A stretch of DNA of 24,289 nucleotides from Lachnospiraceae bacterium UBA3692. Lineage in GTDB: Bacteria; Bacillota; Clostridia; Lachnospirales; Lachnospiraceae. Positions 8,682-16,013 of this stretch are shown here, piece after piece. Location: positions 29,878-54,166 of the forward strand of contig DFIR01000071.1 in assembly GCA_002372815.1 (NCBI GenBank). Direction: 5' to 3'. Position 1 is the first letter of the stretch. Each line of letters starts with the position of its first letter. Under the pieces are notes generated by a model. That model was not told where the DNA came from. It saw nothing but the letters and a program-made list of their open reading frames with translations, and ran no database searches. The translations under genes and the position numbers were made by a program.

Positions 8682-10261
8682 ATGAACTGAATTACGGCAT
8701 TTCCTCCAGCCCCCATACCAGGAGCAGACTGAGCACCGGCAAGGTCATGTACGACGTGATCCTCGCCCTGCTTCCCGCCACCCTGTTCGGCATCATGCAC
8801 TTCGGCATGGATGCGGTCATGGTGATCGTCCCCTCGATCGCGGCGGCAGTCCTCTCCGAGTTCCTCTTCAACCTCGTATGCAAGAAGCCCAACACGCTGA
8901 AAGACGGAAGCGCGGTCCTGACCGGCCTCCTGCTCGCCCTGGTCCTTCCGGCCGGCGTTCCGATCTACGTTCCGGTCCTCGGTGCAGTCTTCGCGATCGT
9001 CATCGTCAAGGGATGTTTCGGCGGCCTCGGCAAGAACTTCATGAACCCGGCGCTGGCGGCGAGATGCTTCCTGCTGATCTCCTTCAGCTCCACGGTCACC
9101 ACCTACAAGCTGGACGGCGTCGCGGGCGCCACACCGCTCGTGGACCTCGCGGCAGGTGATCCGGTCAGCATCCGGAACCTGTTCCTGGGCTTCACCAACG
9201 GCGTCATCGGCTGCTCCATCGCGGGCCTGCTCATCGGTGCCGTCTACCTGCTGGTCACCAAGGGCATCACATGGGAGATCCCGGTGTCCTCCCTGCTCGT
9301 GTTCGTCCTCTTCGTCGCCATCTTCGGCGGACAGGGCATCGACCTGTCCTTCCTGGCGATCCACCTGTTCGCGGGCGGCATGATCCTCGGCGCCTTCTTC
9401 ATGGCGACCGACCCGGTCTCAAGTCCCGTGACATCCACCGGACAGCTCATCTACGGCGCGATCTTCGGCCTTCTCGCGGGCCTGTTCCGCATCAAGGGCA
9501 GCGCCGCTGACAGCGTCAGCTACGCGATCATCGTCGCGAACCTGCTGACCCCCATGATCGACGAGTTCATCATTCCGAAGCCCTTCGCCTACCGCGCGAA
9601 TGCCCTCACGGGTCCCAGAGCTCTCGAGAAGAGCTCCGGCGTGCAGTTCAAGGTACCGGCCCAGGCCATCGTCCTCTGCGTGATCACCCTGATCGCCGGC
9701 GTCGGTCTGAGCGGCGTGTACACCATGACCAAGGATACCATCGAGGAGCAGAAAGAGCTCGCGGCCATGGAGTCCTACAAAGAAGTGCTTCCGGAGGCGG
9801 ATTCCTTCCAGCCTGACGAGGCGCTCGATGCCCAGATCGAAGCGATGGCCGGCCAGGTCTACGGCGACAGCTTCGGACGCGTTTACATCAACAAGGCCAT
9901 TCCCGCGGTCGATGCCTCCGGCAACAGCGTGGGCTGCGTGCTGAGCGTCACATCGGCGGAAGGCTTCGACGGAAATGTCACACTTTCCATGGGCATTGAC
10001 AACGAAGGCACGATCACAGGTATCGCATTCACAGAACTCCACGAGACCGCCGGCATGGGCATGCGCGTCGACGAAGAGGAGTTCAAGGGACAGTTCGCGG
10101 GCCGCGCAGTCGACGGCTTCACGCTGAACAAATCGGGCGGAGCTTCCTCCGATTCCGAGATCAATTCGGTCTCAGGTGCTTCCATCACTTCCGGCGCGGT
10201 CGTGAACGCAGTGAACGCCGGCCTGGATTTCTTTAACAACGTTGTGAAGGGAGGGAACTGA
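8678..10261 (+). CDS. rnfDG: Fused RnfD-RnfG, membrane subunits carrying covalent FMN
   Basis: One uninterrupted 527-codon frame encodes both proteins. Residues ~1-312 are RnfD: a polytopic membrane protein with KKPNTLKDGSAVLTG, NPALAARCF, the flavinylation segment GVAGATP (T152) and FMATDPVSSP. Residues ~322-527 are RnfG: one membrane anchor (~328-350), then an extracytoplasmic FMN-binding domain with HETAGMGMRV and SVSGASITSG. S502 takes the place of the usual Thr of SGAT, and ApbE is known to accept Ser or Thr. The junction (~310-325) has no stop, start with RBS, or frame change. In most Rnf operons these are two genes. Electrons pass between the two flavins during ferredoxin:NAD+ transfer. 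The fusion keeps clostridial gene order. Confidence 0.95.
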   Translation: MNELNYGISSSPHTRSRLSTGKVMYDVILALLPATLFGIMHFGMDAVMVIVPSIAAAVLSEFLFNLVCKKPNTLKDGSAVLTGLLLALVLPAGVPIYVPVLGAVFAIVIVKGCFGGLGKNFMNPALAARCFLLISFSSTVTTYKLDGVAGATPLVDLAAGDPVSIRNLFLGFTNGVIGCSIAGLLIGAVYLLVTKGITWEIPVSSLLVFVLFVAIFGGQGIDLSFLAIHLFAGGMILGAFFMATDPVSSPVTSTGQLIYGAIFGLLAGLFRIKGSAADSVSYAIIVANLLTPMIDEFIIPKPFAYRANALTGPRALEKSSGVQFKVPAQAIVLCVITLIAGVGLSGVYTMTKDTIEEQKELAAMESYKEVLPEADSFQPDEALDAQIEAMAGQVYGDSFGRVYINKAIPAVDASGNSVGCVLSVTSAEGFDGNVTLSMGIDNEGTITGIAFTELHETAGMGMRVDEEEFKGQFAGRAVDGFTLNKSGGASSDSEINSVSGASITSGAVVNAVNAGLDFFNNVVKGGN

Positions 10262-10263
10262 GA

Positions 10264-11115
10264 ATGAAGAAGAATCAGAATCAGAATCCATACCTTGAAA
10301 GGCTCTTCAACGGCCTGATCAAAGAGAACCCCGTCCTCGTCCTGATGCTCGGCATGTGCCCGGCCCTCGCGGTCAGCACCTCCGCATCCAACGGTCTCGG
10401 CATGGGTCTCTCCACCACCGCCGTTCTGATCGTATCGAACATCGTGATCTCCCTGCTGCGCAAGCTGATCCCGGATGAGGTCAGACTTCCTGCTTTCATC
10501 GTCGTCGTCGCGACGCTGGTCACGATCGTGGAACTTGTCACACAGGCTTATCTTCCCGCCCTGTACGCGGCGCTCGGCATCTACATTCCGCTGATCGTCG
10601 TCAACTGCATCATCCTGGGAAGAGCGGAAGCCTACGCTTCCAAGAACGGCCCGGACGTATCCGCTTTCGACGGACTCGGCATGGGCCTCGGCTTCACCTT
10701 CGCCCTGACGCTCGCCGGCCTGATCCGTGAGCTCATCGGCGCAGGCACGATCTTCGGCAACCAGGTGCTGCCGGAGAGCGTGGAACCCATCGGCATCTTC
10801 GTCAAGGCGCCCGGCGCATTCATGGTCTTCGCACTGATCATCATCGTGCAGAACGCCCTCGGCATCCGGACCCGCCAGAGACAGCTCGTCGAAGACGGCT
10901 GCACCGGCATGTGCGCGACCTGCAAGATCAGCTGCGCCACCGGTGAGGCAGTCCAGAAGGCGCGCGATGAGAAGAAGCGCATGGAAGAAGAGGCCAGAGC
11001 CGCAGCGATCGCTGCCGCCAAGGCCGCCAAAGAAGCCAAAGAACGTGAGAAGGCTGCGCAGGCAGCTGCTGCCGCAGCCGGTGCAGCGAAGGAAGGAAAG
11101 GAGGTACAGCAGTGA
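10264..11115 (+). CDS. rnfE: Rnf complex subunit E with cysteine motif and Ala/Lys/Glu-rich tail
   Basis: RnfE is an integral membrane subunit. With RnfA it holds a [2Fe-2S] cluster in the membrane. The expected ligands are C32 (LGMCPALAV) and C115 (VVNCIILGRAEA). The core with about six helices ends near residue 205, close to the usual length. A further ~80 residues then follow. C213, C217, C220 and C224 form CX3CX2CX3C, and residues ~228-283 are Ala, Lys and Glu rich and should be a long charged helix. The tail should be cytoplasmic. I infer an added metal site or a contact with RnfB/RnfC; there is no direct evidence. Three bases separate it from rnfDG, and it overlaps rnfA. Confidence 0.95.
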   Translation: MKKNQNQNPYLERLFNGLIKENPVLVLMLGMCPALAVSTSASNGLGMGLSTTAVLIVSNIVISLLRKLIPDEVRLPAFIVVVATLVTIVELVTQAYLPALYAALGIYIPLIVVNCIILGRAEAYASKNGPDVSAFDGLGMGLGFTFALTLAGLIRELIGAGTIFGNQVLPESVEPIGIFVKAPGAFMVFALIIIVQNALGIRTRQRQLVEDGCTGMCATCKISCATGEAVQKARDEKKRMEEEARAAAIAAAKAAKEAKEREKAAQAAAAAAGAAKEGKEVQQ

Positions 11116-11690
11116 ATAACAGTCTGCTTTCGATCCTGATCCAGAACATGCTGATCAACAACGTCGTTCTGATCCAGTTCCTCGGCATCTGCTCCTTCCT
11201 GGGTGTGTCCAAACAGATGAAGCCCTCCGCCAGCCTCGGCGGCGCGGTCATCTTCGTCATCACCATCGCATCCGCGGTCGCGAGCCTGCTGTATGATTTC
11301 GTCCTGAAGCCCCTGGGCCTGGACTACATGAAGACCATCGTCTTCATCCTCGTCATCGCCGCCCTCGTGCAGGTGGTCGAGATGTTCCTGAAGAAAACTT
11401 CACCCGCCGTCTACAAGGCTCTGGGCATCTACCTGCCCCTGATCACCACCAACTGCGCGGTGCTGGGTGTCGCTCTGACCAACGTGCAGAACGAGTACAA
11501 CTTCATCGAGAGTATCGTTGCCGGTTTCGGCACGGCTCTCGGCTACACCATCGCCATCGTGCTGCTGGCGGGCATCCGGAGCCGCATCAATGAGGCGGAT
11601 CTGCCGAAGCCTCTGCGCGGTGCTCCGATCGTTCTGATCTGTGCGGCCCTCATGTCCATCGCGTTCATGGGCTTTGCCGGCCTGTCGTAA
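11112..11690 (+). CDS. rnfA: Rnf complex subunit A, membrane [2Fe-2S] partner of RnfE
   Basis: This 192-residue polytopic protein pairs with RnfE as an inverted-topology partner. It carries the matching cysteines C27 (LGICSFLGVS) and C115 (TTNCAVLGVAL). Translation starts at GTG 11112: AAAGGAGG (11097-11104) lies seven bases upstream, and the GTG overlaps the rnfE stop (GTGA). The length and the C-terminal GFAGL end are normal. The protein belongs to the ion-translocating core of the complex. Confidence 0.96.
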   Translation: MNNSLLSILIQNMLINNVVLIQFLGICSFLGVSKQMKPSASLGGAVIFVITIASAVASLLYDFVLKPLGLDYMKTIVFILVIAALVQVVEMFLKKTSPAVYKALGIYLPLITTNCAVLGVALTNVQNEYNFIESIVAGFGTALGYTIAIVLLAGIRSRINEADLPKPLRGAPIVLICAALMSIAFMGFAGLS

Positions 11691-11705
11691 GAAGGGGGAT
11701 CATCC

Positions 11706-12518
11706 ATGGGAATCTTAGCAGCAACAGTGGTGCTGGCGCTGATCGGTATCCTGATCGGCATCGCACTGGTCTTCACAGGAAAAAAATTCTATGTGGAGGT
11801 AGATGAGAGAGAGACCGCGGTCCGCGAGTGCCTGCCCGGCAACAACTGCGGCGCCTGCGGCTATGCGGGCTGCGACGCGATGGCAGCTGCCATCGTGAAC
11901 GGCGAAGCGCCGGTCAACGGCTGCCCTGTCGGCGGTGCCCCCGTGACAGCGCAGATCGGCGCCATCATGGGCGTCTCCGCGGAAGCGGCAGAGAAGAAAG
12001 TGGCCTTCGTGCACTGCTCCGGCAGCTGTGAAGTCACCAAGACCCGCGGCAACTTCGTGGGCATCCAGGACTGCCGCAGCGCCGCGAACGCGGGCATCGA
12101 CATCTGGGACTGCGACTACGGCTGCATGGGCCTCGGCTCCTGCGCGGCTGTATGTCCGGAGCACGCGATCAAGGTCGTGGACGGCGTCGCCGTCGTCAAC
12201 CGCGAGAAGTGCATCGGCTGCGGCCTTTGCGTGAAGGCCTGCCCGAAGCACCTGGTCGAGCTCGTCCCTTACTCCAAGCACATCCACGTCCAGTGCTCCA
12301 ACAAGGACAAGGGACCTTATGTCAAGAAGGTCTGCAGCGTAGGCTGCATCGGCTGCGGCACCTGCCAGCGCAAGTGCCAGTACGGCGCCATCACCGTCAA
12401 CAACAACCTCGCGTCGATCGACTACTCCAAGTGCGAGCAGTGCGGCGAATGCGCCGAGAAGTGCCCTGTGCACATCATCACCACCCTGGTCGACAGACCG
12501 CAGGAAGAGACTGCCTGA
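11706..12518 (+). CDS. rnfB: Rnf complex subunit B, polyferredoxin
   Basis: RnfB is anchored by one N-terminal helix (residues ~3-24) and is the entry point for electrons from ferredoxin. C42, C48, C51, C56 and C73 form the N-terminal cluster domain (CLPGNNCGACGYAGC). Four further cysteine-rich motifs follow: CMGLGSCAAVCP, CIGCGLCVKACP, CIGCGTCQRKC and CEQCGECAEKCP. The cysteine-rich clostridial-type RnfB therefore chains several [4Fe-4S] centres. The length is 270 residues. It is the last gene of the operon, 15 bases after rnfA with an AAGGGGG ribosome binding site, and is followed by the terminator at 12554-12584. Confidence 0.97.
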   Translation: MGILAATVVLALIGILIGIALVFTGKKFYVEVDERETAVRECLPGNNCGACGYAGCDAMAAAIVNGEAPVNGCPVGGAPVTAQIGAIMGVSAEAAEKKVAFVHCSGSCEVTKTRGNFVGIQDCRSAANAGIDIWDCDYGCMGLGSCAAVCPEHAIKVVDGVAVVNREKCIGCGLCVKACPKHLVELVPYSKHIHVQCSNKDKGPYVKKVCSVGCIGCGTCQRKCQYGAITVNNNLASIDYSKCEQCGECAEKCPVHIITTLVDRPQEETA

Positions 12519-12553
12519 CCCTCTGCCGCACCACAGACACAAACCTGAAAAGA

Positions 12554-12584
12554 GCCGCTGCGCGAGAGCGCAGCGGCCCTTTTT
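12554..12584 (+). terminator. Intrinsic terminator of the rnf operon
   Basis: A perfect 10-bp GC-rich stem (GCCGCTGCGC with GCGCAGCGGC, GAGA loop) is followed by CC and five T residues. Its GCCGCTGCG arm is shared with the hairpin core of the tandem repeats that begin ~100 bases downstream. Confidence 0.93.
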
Positions 12585-12652
12585 GCGGCGGCGGACGGCG
12601 GGAGAGCACGGCGGGCTGATTCTTGTTGCGGCCCCTGGCTGCTGCCGTTTGA

Positions 12653-13120
12653 GTGCCGTTTTAGTGCCGCTGCGGAGGCTGTAGCGGCAGTCAAACAGTC
12701 AAATCTTCTTGCTGCTCCCGTGAGTGCCGTTTTAGTGCCGCTGCGGGGGCTGTAGCGGCAGTCAAATGTCAATATCTTCTTGCTTGCTCTGTGACTGCCG
12801 CTTTAGTGCCGCTGCGGGGGCTGTAGCGGCAGTCAAACAGTTAATTCTTCTTGCTGATCCCGCTACTGCCGTTTTAGTGCCGCTGGGGAGTCTGTAGCGG
12901 CAGTCAAATGGTCAATTCTTCTTGCTGATCCCGTGAGTGCCGTTTTAGTGCCGCTGCGGGGGCTGTAGCGGCAGTCAAACAGTCAAATCTTCTTGCTGAT
13001 CCCGTGACTGCCGTTTTAGTGCCGCTGCGGGGGCTGTGGCGGCAGTCAAATGGCCAATTCTTCTTGCTGTTCCCGCTACTGCCGTTTTAGTGCCGCTAGG
13101 GAGTCTGTAGCGGCAGTCAA
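12653..13120 (+). repeat. Seven tandem copies of a 71-bp hairpin-forming unit
   Basis: Units begin at 12653, 12724, 12795, 12866, 12937, 13008 and 13079, an exact 71-bp period with no indels between unit starts; the seventh is cut off after its hairpin. Each unit holds TGCCGCT, an 11-base loop, then AGCGGCA. The arms are invariant except for one A-to-G change in unit 6 that leaves a wobble pair. An outer (G/T)A(C/G)TGCCG can also pair with CGGCAGTC. Between hairpins is a CT-rich linker containing TCTTCTTGCT. Units 4 and 7 share a GGGAGTCTGT loop, and units 3 and 6 share their 3' linker ends, suggesting a three-unit higher-order duplication. Since 71 is not a multiple of three, no repeated protein is encoded. 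Bases 12585-12652 hold only a degenerate half unit. Confidence 0.95.
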
Positions 13121-13259
13121 GTGTCTGGGACGATGTACGTTTGTTGGACGGAATAAGTCACAAACCGTCCCTGAACCGTCCATCAAGCTTTACAAAGCGT
13201 CTGCCAGGCTCGTATCTGTGCCATCAGCCTCATCCCGCACGCCATGCAGTCGCTGGTGC
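13121..13259. other. Intergenic DNA between repeat array and promoter, no gene seen
   Basis: The only structure seen is GGACGG (13146-13151) pairing with CCGTCC (13165-13170), with a second CCGTCC copy nearby (13175-13180). No T-tract or start site with an RBS accompanies it. Confidence 0.5.
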
Positions 13260-13287
13260 TTGACGGACGCAAAAAATCCGTTATATT
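13260..13287 (+). promoter_or_regulatory. Promoter of the flavin reductase/SDR cluster
   Basis: TTGACG (13260-13265) is followed after 16 bp by TATATT (13282-13287); TATTAT two bases later would give 18 bp. An A-tract (13271-13276) lies in the spacer. The leader is ~50 bases and contains the palindrome at 13290-13299. Confidence 0.6.
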
Positions 13288-13289
13288 AT

Positions 13290-13299
13290 GAACATGTTC
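13290..13299 (+). promoter_or_regulatory. Palindrome GAACATGTTC at the expected transcription start
   Basis: This perfect 10-bp palindrome begins three bases after the -10 element, where a repressor would block initiation. The half-sites are GAAC/GTTC with a two-base centre, which does not fit the four-base spacing of the Gram-positive LexA box. The cognate regulator is unknown. Confidence 0.35.
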
Positions 13300-13344
13300 A
13301 CAAAGAATTTGTTTAGAAGTATTTTTTTCCGGAAAGGAGCGGAT

Positions 13345-14280
13345 ATGTCTTCATTTCAGGAGCTGCGGATCGTTGATAATTTCTATCAGACGTCGTTGTT
13401 TTTTCCGATGCCGGCGGTGTTGGTGAGTACGTTGACGGAGGAGGGGAAGACGACCTGCGGGCCGTATTCTCTGCTGGCGCCGTTCTATGTGGCGGGGAAA
13501 GAGTATTATGCGTTTATGCTGGAGTGCCGGAATTCTTCGAATACGGCGCAGAATCTGATCAGGTACAAGAAGTGTGTCATCAATTTCCTGCCGGATGACC
13601 GGAAGTCGTTTAAGGAGATGGTGCGGCTAGGGTGGCCCGGGGATACGCCGGAAGAGAAGATGAAGGACTTCCGGTTCCATCTGGAGGACGGGCTGCGGAA
13701 GGCGGAGGATCCGAAAGGCGTCTATCCGCAGGTGATCCGGGAGGCCGTGCAGGCGGTGGAGTGCACATGGGTGGATACGCTGGACGGCGCGCAGGATGAC
13801 AGGCCGCTCGAAGCCGGGGCGGACCATTATGAGCTGGACAGGTATCATGATTTCAATGGGATCACGTCGCCGTATGGAGCACATTTTGTGCTGCGGATCG
13901 ACAAGATCCTGATGAAGGAGCGGTACAGGAACGCGATCGTGAACGGGGTGCGGGCGAAGGATTTCCCGCCGCTGCCGGTGGATTACGGCTACCGGGATTC
14001 GAAGAATTTCTGGTACCACAAGCACAGGTGGATGCTGCCGGAGCTGCTGCCGCAGCGGAAGACAACGGTCGCTTCTGTGAGGTATGCCGCGGACCGGCTG
14101 CAGACAGACGTGCAGTTCACGGATGCGGCGCTGGAGAAGCTGGTCAAGGTGCCGCGCATCTTCCTGCCGACGGCTCTGAAGGGCTGCGTCAGCTGGGCGG
14201 AGGAGAACGGCGTCAAGGTGATCGACGTCGCGGAGATGGAGATCATCAACGACAAGCGCTCGAAGGAAAAGGGAAAGTAA
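13345..14280 (+). CDS. Flavin reductase-like (FMN-binding split barrel) protein with PCP_red-like C-terminal domain
   Basis: The start is ATG 13345, with AAAGGAG about six bases upstream; an in-frame ATG at 13288 lies in the promoter and lacks an RBS. The product has 311 residues. The N-terminal ~200 residues resemble flavin reductase/flavoredoxin-type split barrels: VSTLTEEGKTTCGPYSL with the following LAPF, then ECRNSSNTAQNL, and later YGAHFVLRID. Residues ~258-305 (DAALEKLVKVPRIFLPTALK, then a segment ending EMEIINDK) resemble the small PCP_red domain named after light-independent protochlorophyllide reductase. The substrate is unknown. Codons favour G-ending CGG, GCG and CTG over the C-ending set used by the rnf genes, which hints at a different origin. 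It is followed at 27 bases by an SDR gene. Confidence 0.75.
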   Translation: MSSFQELRIVDNFYQTSLFFPMPAVLVSTLTEEGKTTCGPYSLLAPFYVAGKEYYAFMLECRNSSNTAQNLIRYKKCVINFLPDDRKSFKEMVRLGWPGDTPEEKMKDFRFHLEDGLRKAEDPKGVYPQVIREAVQAVECTWVDTLDGAQDDRPLEAGADHYELDRYHDFNGITSPYGAHFVLRIDKILMKERYRNAIVNGVRAKDFPPLPVDYGYRDSKNFWYHKHRWMLPELLPQRKTTVASVRYAADRLQTDVQFTDAALEKLVKVPRIFLPTALKGCVSWAEENGVKVIDVAEMEIINDKRSKEKGK

Positions 14281-14307
14281 TTTGTACAGGAAATAAGGAG
14301 GAACACC

Positions 14308-15168
14308 ATGAAGATCGTACTGGCGGGCGCATTCGGCAATCTGGGGATCGAGATCCTGAAGCTTCTGTGTGAAGGCGGCCATGAGGTGGTCGCGGCGGAT
14401 CTGAAGGAGAAGGAGAACAACGGGCTGGAAGGAAAGTATACGTTCCGGGCCATCGACGCGACGGACAAGAAGTCGCTGGAAGGGCTCTGCGACGGGGCGG
14501 AGATCGTGATCACGACGATGGGCCTCACCGGGGCTTCCACGAAGTTCACGGCGTATGATATTGATTTCCAGGGGAATATGAACCTGTATGAGGAGGCGAA
14601 GAGGGCCGGTGTGAAGAAGTTCCACTACATCTCCGTCATCGCCTGCAATGAGCCCGGCGCGGAGAAGGTGCCGATGCTGCACGCCAAGGCCATGGTGGAG
14701 GCGGAGCTCAAGAAGGGCGGCATGGACTATGTGATCTACCGGCCGACGGGCTATTTCTATGATATTGCCAAGGTGTTCAAGCCGTACGTCGACAAGGGCG
14801 AGATGCAGCTGCTGAAGGGCTACCACAATGTGAAGGCCAACGTGGTGGACTGCCCGGATTTCGCGCAGTTCATCGTGGATCATCTGCAGGACACCAATGC
14901 CGTGTACGAGGTGGGCGGCAAGGAGACCTATACCTACGAGGAGATGGCGAAGATGTGCTTCCGGGCAGCCGGCAAGCCGGTCATCATCAAGGACAGCCCG
15001 ATCTGGATGTTCTCGATCCTCGCGAACCTGCCGGCGATCAAAAAGGCGGGGAAGCATGATATCATTCTTTTCTCCAAGTGGACGCTGTCGCACGATCTCG
15101 TCGGCAAGGATGTGACGGGTGATCACTCCTTCGCGGAGTATATTCAGGAATATTTCGGCAAACACTGA
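14308..15168 (+). CDS. NmrA-like atypical SDR, NAD(P)-binding protein
   Basis: This 286-residue Rossmann-fold protein has AAGGAGG upstream of the ATG. The N-terminal GAFGNLG is the GxxGxxG dinucleotide motif, AADLKEKEN carries the acidic residue after beta-2, and ITTMGLTGAS follows at beta-4. HYISVIACN then AKAMVEAELKKGGMDYVIYRPTG is typical of NmrA/atypical extended SDRs, which act on sugars or quinones or serve as redox sensors. The classical YxxxK pair is not evident. It sits between the flavin reductase-like gene and a membrane reductase-like gene with short gaps, so it may supply or sense NAD(P)H for them. The exact reaction is not predictable. Confidence 0.85.
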   Translation: MKIVLAGAFGNLGIEILKLLCEGGHEVVAADLKEKENNGLEGKYTFRAIDATDKKSLEGLCDGAEIVITTMGLTGASTKFTAYDIDFQGNMNLYEEAKRAGVKKFHYISVIACNEPGAEKVPMLHAKAMVEAELKKGGMDYVIYRPTGYFYDIAKVFKPYVDKGEMQLLKGYHNVKANVVDCPDFAQFIVDHLQDTNAVYEVGGKETYTYEEMAKMCFRAAGKPVIIKDSPIWMFSILANLPAIKKAGKHDIILFSKWTLSHDLVGKDVTGDHSFAEYIQEYFGKH

Positions 15169-15185
15169 TCGGAAAGGACAATCCT

Positions 15186-16013
15186 ATGCTTACACTGGAT
15201 CCCTCTTATATCGGAAAGGTCTGGCCCCTGTTCATGTGGACCGTCGCCATCGTCGCGGCGCTCGGATGCTGCATGGGCTTCCATGAGTTCGTCTGGTTCA
15301 TGTCGGTCGGCTACGGCTTCGCGGTCATGTGCATCGGCATCTTCCACCTGCTGTTCGGTCTGCTGCGCGGCACACTGACCCCTGCGGCGGCCGTCCTGGC
15401 TGTGCTGCTGGTCATCTACGGCTACCGGCTCGGCGGTTACATCCTGAAGAGAGAGCTGACCAACGCGGCTTACCGCAAGACCCTCGAGGCGACCGGTTCC
15501 ACGAAGCGCATGCCCGTGCCCGTCTCCCTCTGCATGTGGATCTACTGCAGCTGGATGTACACCGCGCAGACATCCGCCGTGACCTACCGCGTCATCAACC
15601 GCGCGGGCGACAACCTGTTCGCCTGGATGGGGATCGCGATCATGATCCTCGCGATCGCCGGGGAGGCGACGGCGGACCACCAGAAATCCGCCGCGAAGAA
15701 AGTGAATCCGAAGCGGTTCTGCGACACCGGGCTGTTCCGGTATGTGCGGTGCCCCAATTATTTTTCCGAGATTCTGTTCTGGGTGGGGGTGACTGTGTCC
15801 GGGATCGGCGCGGTGCAGGGACGGCAGTGGATCATGGTCCTCGTCGCGCTCGTGCTCATCATTTTTGTGATGTACAACTCCGCCCAGCGCCTGGAACTGC
15901 GGCATGAGAAAACATACGGCCTGGACCCGGAATACCAGAAGTACTCCGACACCGTGCCGCTCCTGTTCCCGTTCACCAGGCAGTACCACTCCATGAAAGT
16001 GTACAGAGACTGA
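15186..16013 (+). CDS. DUF1295/steroid 5-alpha-reductase-like integral membrane enzyme
   Basis: This 275-residue polytopic protein has about six to seven hydrophobic segments. The signature of the DUF1295/isoprenylcysteine methyltransferase-like fold is clear: DHQK (residues 164-167), then GLFRYVRCPNYFSE (182-195) and an acidic/aromatic C-terminus around EYQKYSDTVP. Related enzymes reduce double bonds of lipids or sterols with NADPH. The substrate here is unknown. GGAAAGGA precedes the ATG, and the stop overlaps the start of the next gene by one base. Its place after a flavoprotein and an SDR suggests a membrane-bound reductive step. Confidence 0.82.
   Translation: MLTLDPSYIGKVWPLFMWTVAIVAALGCCMGFHEFVWFMSVGYGFAVMCIGIFHLLFGLLRGTLTPAAAVLAVLLVIYGYRLGGYILKRELTNAAYRKTLEATGSTKRMPVPVSLCMWIYCSWMYTAQTSAVTYRVINRAGDNLFAWMGIAIMILAIAGEATADHQKSAAKKVNPKRFCDTGLFRYVRCPNYFSEILFWVGVTVSGIGAVQGRQWIMVLVALVLIIFVMYNSAQRLELRHEKTYGLDPEYQKYSDTVPLLFPFTRQYHSMKVYRD

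Noticed and set aside
12422..12772. Possible small genes inside the repeat region, including 13050-13316 on the plus strand
   Set aside because: The frames break between units because 71 is not a multiple of three; there is no RBS, and the translations are low-complexity.
12653..13120. CRISPR array (43-bp repeat with ~28-bp spacers)
   Set aside because: The supposed spacers are nearly identical from unit to unit, the period is exactly 71 bp, and no cas gene is present. It is a tandem repeat.
13290..13299. LexA box at GAACATGTTC
   Set aside because: The half-sites are two bases apart; the Gram-positive LexA site needs four.
13288..13345. ATG 13288 as the start of the flavin reductase-like gene
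   Set aside because: It overlaps the -10 and the palindrome and has no RBS; ATG 13345 has AAAGGAG at proper distance.
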